This document shows, in pieces, positions 59,993 through 64,000 of a stretch of 64,000 bases of DNA. Positions within the stretch are counted from its first letter, which is position 1. Every line of letters begins with the position of its first letter. Source of the DNA: Paractinoplanes aksuensis (GTDB taxonomy: Bacteria; Actinomycetota; Actinomycetes; Mycobacteriales; Micromonosporaceae); NCBI RefSeq assembly GCF_024137025.1, contig NZ_JAMYJR010000026.1:229468-293467 (forward strand). The letters run 5' to 3'. Below the pieces are notes generated by a model. That model was not told the DNA's origin, did no database searches, and saw only the letters and a program-made list of their open reading frames with translations. The position numbers were made by a program, and so were the translations under genes.

Positions 59993-61231
59993 ATGAGCGA
60001 TCGCGTACGGGATCACGACATCGTCGTCTACGGGGCCTCCGGGTTCGTCGGCGCCTTGACCGCCCGCTACCTGGCCGAGCACGCCCCGGCCGGTACCCGG
60101 ATCGCCCTCGCCGGCCGCTCCGAACCCAAGGTCGCGGCCGTGCGCGACCAGCTCGGTGTCGACTGGCCGGTCCTCGTGGCCGACGCCGCCGACACCGTCG
60201 CGCTGGCCCGCCTGGCCGGGTCGGCCCAGGTCGTGATCAGCACGGTCGGGCCCTATCTCAAGTACGGCGCGGCGCTGACCCGGGCCTGCGCCGAGGCCGG
60301 CACCGACTACGTCGACCTGACCGGCGAGGTCGTCTTCGCCCGGCAGAGCATCGACGCCAACCACGAGCGGGCCCGGGCCACCGGCGCCCGCATCGTGCAC
60401 TCGTGCGGCTTCGACTCGATCCCGTCCGACCTCGGCGTGCACGTGCTGGCCGGGCAGGTGGCGGCCGACGGCGCGGGCGAGCTCACCGACACCACCATGG
60501 TCGTGACCAGCCTGCGCGGCGGGGTGAGCGGCGGCACCCTCGACACACTGCGCCACCAGCTCGACGTGGTGAAGGCCGATCGCGGCCTGCGGCGCATCGC
60601 GGCCAGCCCGTACTCGTTGAGCCCCGACCGCGGAACCGAACCCGATCTGGGGCGGCAGGGCGACATGGCCACGGTCAGCGGCGCCGACGTTCATCCGTCG
60701 TTGCGGGGCACGCTGGCGCCGTTCTTCATGGCGTCCTACAACACGCGGGTCGTGCGCCGCAGCAACGCCCTGCACAACCATCGGTACGGCCGGCGGTTCC
60801 GCTATCGCGAGACGATGAGCGTCGGCACTTCGCCGTTGTCGCCGGTCATCGCCAACGGGGTCAAGCTGGGCTTCGGGGCGCTGGTGGCGGGGCTGATGCT
60901 GCCGCCGACCCGGTTCGTGCTCGACCGCGTGCTGCCCAAGCCGGGCAGTGGACCCAGCCCGCAGGCACAGCGCGACGGGCACTTCACCCTCGACTTCTTC
61001 ACCACGACGACGTCCGGGGCGCACTACACGGCCCGGTTCCGGGCCAAGGGCGATCCGGGGTACGGCGCCACGGCCGTCATGCTGGGCGAGTCGGCGCTGG
61101 TGCTGGTCCATGACCGGGAGGCGCTGCCGCCGTCGGAGGGCGGGGTGCTGACGCCGGCCACGGCCCTGGGTGACGCGCTGATCGACCGGCTGCGCACGGC
61201 CGGTATGGAGATCACCGCGCGCAAGCTCTGA
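59993..61231 (+). CDS. Saccharopine dehydrogenase-like NADP-binding protein
   Basis: 412 residues from ATG 59993. The N-terminal Rossmann fold IVVYGASGFVGALTARYLAE, LAGRSEPKVAAVRDQLG and VISTVGPYLKYGAALTRACA, with TDYVDLTGEV and IVHSCGFDSIPSDLGVH, is the actinobacterial trans-acting-enoyl-reductase-like branch of the saccharopine dehydrogenase family (Mycobacterium Rv2449c/Rv2953-like). These are enoyl or keto reductases in lipid metabolism or unknown enzymes; the true substrate is unclear. One likely membrane-associated helix (LGFGALVAGLMLPPTRFVLD) lies in the C-terminal third. Confidence 0.9.
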   Translation: MSDRVRDHDIVVYGASGFVGALTARYLAEHAPAGTRIALAGRSEPKVAAVRDQLGVDWPVLVADAADTVALARLAGSAQVVISTVGPYLKYGAALTRACAEAGTDYVDLTGEVVFARQSIDANHERARATGARIVHSCGFDSIPSDLGVHVLAGQVAADGAGELTDTTMVVTSLRGGVSGGTLDTLRHQLDVVKADRGLRRIAASPYSLSPDRGTEPDLGRQGDMATVSGADVHPSLRGTLAPFFMASYNTRVVRRSNALHNHRYGRRFRYRETMSVGTSPLSPVIANGVKLGFGALVAGLMLPPTRFVLDRVLPKPGSGPSPQAQRDGHFTLDFFTTTTSGAHYTARFRAKGDPGYGATAVMLGESALVLVHDREALPPSEGGVLTPATALGDALIDRLRTAGMEITARKL

Positions 61232-61310
61232 CTTCGCCCGCTCGCGCTTCTGGCCCGCTCCGCTTTTGGTTCGCTCGCGCCTTGGTCCGCGCGGGCCTCG
61301 GATCGTCGTG

Positions 61311-61949
61311 CTACAGACCGGCGGCGGTCGTGGTGAGGGCCAGGGCGATGCCGGTCAGGTGCTCGGCGAGGTCGTCGGGGTCGCCGGCCATGTCGTGCGA
61401 GATCCATTCGATGATCACCTCGCTGAGCCCGGCCACCAGGGCCAGCAGGGTGCGGTCGTACCCGATCTGATCTTTCGGGGTGCCCACCGCCCGCTTCAGC
61501 ACGGCCGCGACGAACTGCGCGTCCTCGCGCAGCACCCCGCGGCGCCGGGTCTCCATGCGGGGCGCGTTCACATAGATCACGCGGGCGCTCTCGGGGTGGG
61601 CTCGCAGCATGCTGACCAGGGTGTGCAGGGCCGGGCGGAACACTTCGGCCAGGCTCGCCGGCCGGTCCGGGATGGCCGCGGCGACCCCGCGCAGCAGCCA
61701 CTCGTTCTGTTCGCGGTTGACCTTCAGCAGCAGGTCGGCCCGATCGGCGAAGTGTTCGTAGAAGTACCTTTTGGACACTTTGGCACCCGTGCACACCTCG
61801 GCCACGGTGACGTCCTCGTAGTCGCGGGTGCCGAAGAGGTGCACGGCCGACGCCAGGATCCGGGCCCGCCTCTCGCTGGCCCGTTGCTCGCGTGACTGCC
61901 CGGCATAGGTCTCACCCCGCCGGGTCGCCGCCGTGGTTGGTTCCTCCAC
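61311..61949 (-). CDS. TetR-family regulator
   Basis: 212 residues from GTG 61949 (VEEPTTAATRRGETYAGQSR); ATG 62000 upstream is possible but would include an Arg/Asp-rich tail. The helix-turn-helix reads RARILASAVHLFGTRDYEDV, TVAEVCTGAKVSKRYFYEHF. The C-terminal part has PALHTLVSMLRAHPESARVI and a helix ending WISHDMAGDPDDLAEHL. It is convergent with the saccharopine-dehydrogenase-like gene. No operator could be singled out, though CTACGTTACG lies directly upstream of the start. Confidence 0.92.
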   Translation of the reverse strand: MEEPTTAATRRGETYAGQSREQRASERRARILASAVHLFGTRDYEDVTVAEVCTGAKVSKRYFYEHFADRADLLLKVNREQNEWLLRGVAAAIPDRPASLAEVFRPALHTLVSMLRAHPESARVIYVNAPRMETRRRGVLREDAQFVAAVLKRAVGTPKDQIGYDRTLLALVAGLSEVIIEWISHDMAGDPDDLAEHLTGIALALTTTAAGL

Positions 61950-62160
61950 GGCACCTACGTTACGACCAGTCGGATCATCCCACTCGACAACCCTCCACAT
62001 TGGTCAGAGATCTCGTGGTCAGAGCCAAGATCCGGGCATCATCCCGCGAATCCGTCGCACACGGTAGCGGGTATCCGACGTTCCGGGCATGACCAATCAC
62101 TCATCGGCTTCATATCCTGCGCTACTGGCCGGAATTGGTCCTTACAGGCAGGATTCAATC

Positions 62161-62766
62161 ATGGCCGGAAGCCGTCTCCCTTTCCCGCTCACACTGACGG
62201 GGGACGGCATCACTCTGCGCGAATGGCGGTCCGAAGACCTGGAAGACCTGGTCCGCATGCTTGACGAGCCCGAGATCGCCCGTTGGTCGCCGATGCCGTC
62301 GCCGTTCGACCACGAGGCCGGTGTCGCCTATCTGAAACGCTGCTATCAGAATCGGGTCAGCGGTCAGCGGATCCAGCTCGCGATCGTCGCCGCCGGCCGC
62401 CCGGTCGGCGAGGTGCTGCTCTTCGGCGTCGACCTCGGTCTCAAAGAGGCCGAGCTGGGCTACCTGGTCGACGCCCGCGAGCGCCGGCGAGGCCTCGCGT
62501 CGGGTGCATTGTCACTTCTTTCGGCGTACGCCCAGAGCAGTCTCCATCTGGGCCGGCTGCTGCTGCGGATCGACCCCCGCAACGTGAGCAGCACCGCCGT
62601 GGCCCGGCGCTGCGGCTACCGGCTCACCGGCGAGGCGCCGATCCTGCAGGAAGGCCCGCACGGTTCGAGCCGCCTGGACACGTGGGAACTGGTCGAAGGG
62701 CAGGCCGACAGCCGCCGCGATCGGCAGAAAAATGTCGCAGCCCGGCGGTACGGTCGTCGCACCTAG
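62161..62766 (+). CDS. GNAT-family N-acetyltransferase (RimJ/RimL type)
   Basis: 201 residues from ATG 62161 (MAGSRLPFPLTLTGDGITLR). The acetyl-CoA core shows ELGYLVDARERRRGLASGAL and the motif A-like RRRGLASG, with LLLRIDPRNVSSTAVARRCG (motif B region) and YRLTGEAPIL. It probably acetylates an amine on a small molecule, ribosomal protein or peptide. An earlier ATG (62089) would add 24 residues with no ribosome site. It lies 17 bp before the winged-helix gene. Confidence 0.92.
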   Translation: MAGSRLPFPLTLTGDGITLREWRSEDLEDLVRMLDEPEIARWSPMPSPFDHEAGVAYLKRCYQNRVSGQRIQLAIVAAGRPVGEVLLFGVDLGLKEAELGYLVDARERRRGLASGALSLLSAYAQSSLHLGRLLLRIDPRNVSSTAVARRCGYRLTGEAPILQEGPHGSSRLDTWELVEGQADSRRDRQKNVAARRYGRRT

Positions 62767-62783
62767 AACCTCGAGGGGGTGCC

Positions 62784-63884
62784 GTGGTCACCGTCGACCG
62801 TGCACAAGCCATGGCCTACCGGGTGGCCGCGCTGGGCCTGGCCGAGCGCAGTTCCGCCCGCCCGGCCGACCTGCCGATTCTCGATCTCGGCGTGCAGGAA
62901 TACACGCCCGGCTCGGCCCAGGTCGCGCTGGCCGCCCGCACCAGTGCCGACCCGGCCGACGACCGCCTGATCACCGTCTGGGCCGCCCGCGGCGCGCCCC
63001 ACCAGCACCGCCGGGCCGACCTGCCGGCCCTGGTCGAGCAGCTGTGGCCGATCAGCGACGCCGACGCCTCGGCCCGCATCAAGAGCGGCCAGATCCCCGA
63101 GGGCATGAGGCTCGGCCTTGAGGCGTTCCGGGTCACCGCCGAGGCGTTCCGCCAGGTCGTCAAAGAGCCGATGCCCCGCGGCGAGGTGAGCACCCAGGTC
63201 AGCAAGCTGGTGCCGCGCGCGTTGACCTACGAGTGCCGCAGCTGCGAGGCCCGCCACATCGCCGGCAACGTCTGGCAGCATTCCGGCCTGCCCGGCGGCA
63301 TCGAGATCCAGTCCCGCGGCCGCGACGCCATGCTCGGCCCGATCCCCGACGCGCCCCCGCGCCCGTCCGAAAACAACGGGATCGCCGAGCTGATCCTCAC
63401 CTACCTGCGCTTCCTCGGCCCCGCCACCCCGATCGAGGTCGGCAAATACCTGGGCAGCGCCACGGCCGAGATGAAATCCGTCTGGCCCACCGACCGCCTG
63501 ACCGAGGTCAAGGTCGAGGGCCGCAAAACCTGGCTGCCCACCGACGCCCTCCCCACCCTGAAGGCAGCCACCGCCCCGTCGTCAACGGTCCGATTCGTCC
63601 CACCGATGGACCCGCTGCTGCAGGCCCGCGACCGCGACATCCTGGTGCCCGACCGCGCCCGCCAGAAAGAGGTCTGGCGAATCCTCGGCAACCCCGGCGC
63701 CCTCTTGCTCGATGGCGAGATAGCCGGCGTATGGCGAGCCAAGCTGGCCGGCCGCAAACGGCTCGACCTCACCGTCACGGCGTTCGGCTCCCTGTCCGCC
63801 ACCCACCGCAAACAAATCCAGACAGAAGCGGCCGAGGTGGCCCGAGCCCGCGAAACCCCCGAAGCCACAGTCACCTTCGAGTAA
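62784..63884 (+). CDS. Winged-helix DNA-binding domain protein (HTH_42/AlkZ-related)
   Basis: 366 residues from GTG 62784, with GAGGGGGTGCC upstream. N-terminal helical part RVAALGLAERSS and LGVQEYTPGSAQVALAAR; middle SKLVPRALTYECRSCEARHI with CxxC; C-terminal half RFVPPMDPLLQARDRDILVP, ALLLDGEIAGVWRAKLAGRK and LDLTVTAFGSLSATHRKQIQ. This is the pattern of the winged-helix HTH_42 superfamily, some members of which (AlkZ) are DNA glycosylases that unhook crosslinks. The catalytic QxD/QxQ of AlkZ is not clear here (QEY), so glycosylase activity is uncertain. It is close to and probably co-transcribed with the GNAT gene. Confidence 0.88.
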   Translation: MVTVDRAQAMAYRVAALGLAERSSARPADLPILDLGVQEYTPGSAQVALAARTSADPADDRLITVWAARGAPHQHRRADLPALVEQLWPISDADASARIKSGQIPEGMRLGLEAFRVTAEAFRQVVKEPMPRGEVSTQVSKLVPRALTYECRSCEARHIAGNVWQHSGLPGGIEIQSRGRDAMLGPIPDAPPRPSENNGIAELILTYLRFLGPATPIEVGKYLGSATAEMKSVWPTDRLTEVKVEGRKTWLPTDALPTLKAATAPSSTVRFVPPMDPLLQARDRDILVPDRARQKEVWRILGNPGALLLDGEIAGVWRAKLAGRKRLDLTVTAFGSLSATHRKQIQTEAAEVARARETPEATVTFE

Positions 63885-63894
63885 CCACATCGCC

Positions 63895-64000
63895 CCGCCC
63901 CGCCCCGCCCCGCACCGCGCCGCACCGCCCCGCGCCGCACCGCACCGCGCCGCACCGCGCCGCGCCGCACTGCACCGCACCGCACCGCACCGCACCGCAC
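63895..64000. repeat. CCGCN pentanucleotide tandem array (runs off the window)
   Basis: About 21 consecutive 5-bp units CCGCC/CCGCA/CCGCG with one variant CTGCA. It starts 10 bp after the winged-helix stop and continues beyond the window edge. It codes only low-complexity peptides on either strand. Possibly a slippage-prone or structured intergenic element. Confidence 0.9.

Noticed and set aside
63401..64000. Minus-strand frames rich in MRCGAVR repeats
   Set aside because: They translate the pentanucleotide array and the antisense of the winged-helix gene.

Overview
The window is very GC-rich, with strong GC3 bias, many GTG starts and frequent GTACG-type words. It carries typical actinobacterial families: XRE/DUF5753 with DUF397, DUF6933, SigE-type ECF sigma factor, an IdeR/DmdR-type iron box, and a c-di-AMP riboswitch on a resuscitation-factor-like wall hydrolase. 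A filamentous actinomycete of the Micromonosporaceae (Actinoplanes-like) is the best fit; this is inference from gene content and composition, not from a marker gene.

Layout. 1-5754: the 5' 1918 codons of a giant DUF4011/superfamily-1 helicase/Vsr-like nuclease (Hhe-type defence family) running off the left edge. 5.8-7.1 kb: sigma factor plus membrane partner. 7.2-10.3 kb: a hypothetical gene, an overlapping minus-strand operon (asparaginase, P-loop kinase, coiled-coil protein) and tRNA-Arg(CCU). 10.3-17.4 kb: a scarred accessory region. It holds a frameshifted AbiEii toxin with an intact upstream partner, a 5'-truncated SitI3-like gene, a second AbiEii gene cut off by a 56-bp repeat, then a SWIM/SNF2 helicase plus a DUF6933 gene, closed by a second copy of the same repeat, and another frameshifted gene. 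17.4-20.1 kb: a DUF397/XRE pair and a pRiA4b ORF-3-like protein.

20.1-26.3 kb is a glycan locus. A membrane family-2 glycosyltransferase fused to a c-di-GMP EAL domain diverges from a membrane-anchored GH18 enzyme with two carbohydrate-binding modules. The GH18 gene is preceded by a 13-codon leader ORF, and a polyprenyl-phosphate-type glycosyltransferase follows. 26.3-32.3 kb: an FtsX-type ABC system, an ABC exporter and a divergent TetR gene with a clear operator. 32.4-36.3 kb: a broken GGDEF remnant, a PL7 lyase, SRPBCC, Gfo/Idh/MocA, CopC-like and small secreted proteins. 36.6-42.8 kb: DedA-like protein, then two-component system and ABC transporter with a palindrome between them. 42.8-48.1 kb: M14 peptidase, then an iron-box-controlled siderophore uptake operon (binding lipoprotein, two FecCD permeases, ATPase).

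48.2-54.7 kb: DinB, methyltransferase, SelW-like, MFS/TetR pair with repeated operators, secreted beta-propeller/Ig protein, Hsp20. 54.9-59.2 kb: MFS transporter, then a redox group (Zn alcohol dehydrogenase, pyridine-nucleotide-disulfide reductase, flavin reductase). 59.2-63.9 kb: riboswitch-controlled transglycosylase, saccharopine-dehydrogenase-like protein, TetR, GNAT and winged-helix protein. The window ends in a CCGCN pentanucleotide repeat array.

The strongest candidates for something undescribed are the repeat-bounded helicase/DUF6933 cassette (12695-16881) and the GT2-EAL/GH18 divergent locus (20115-24938).
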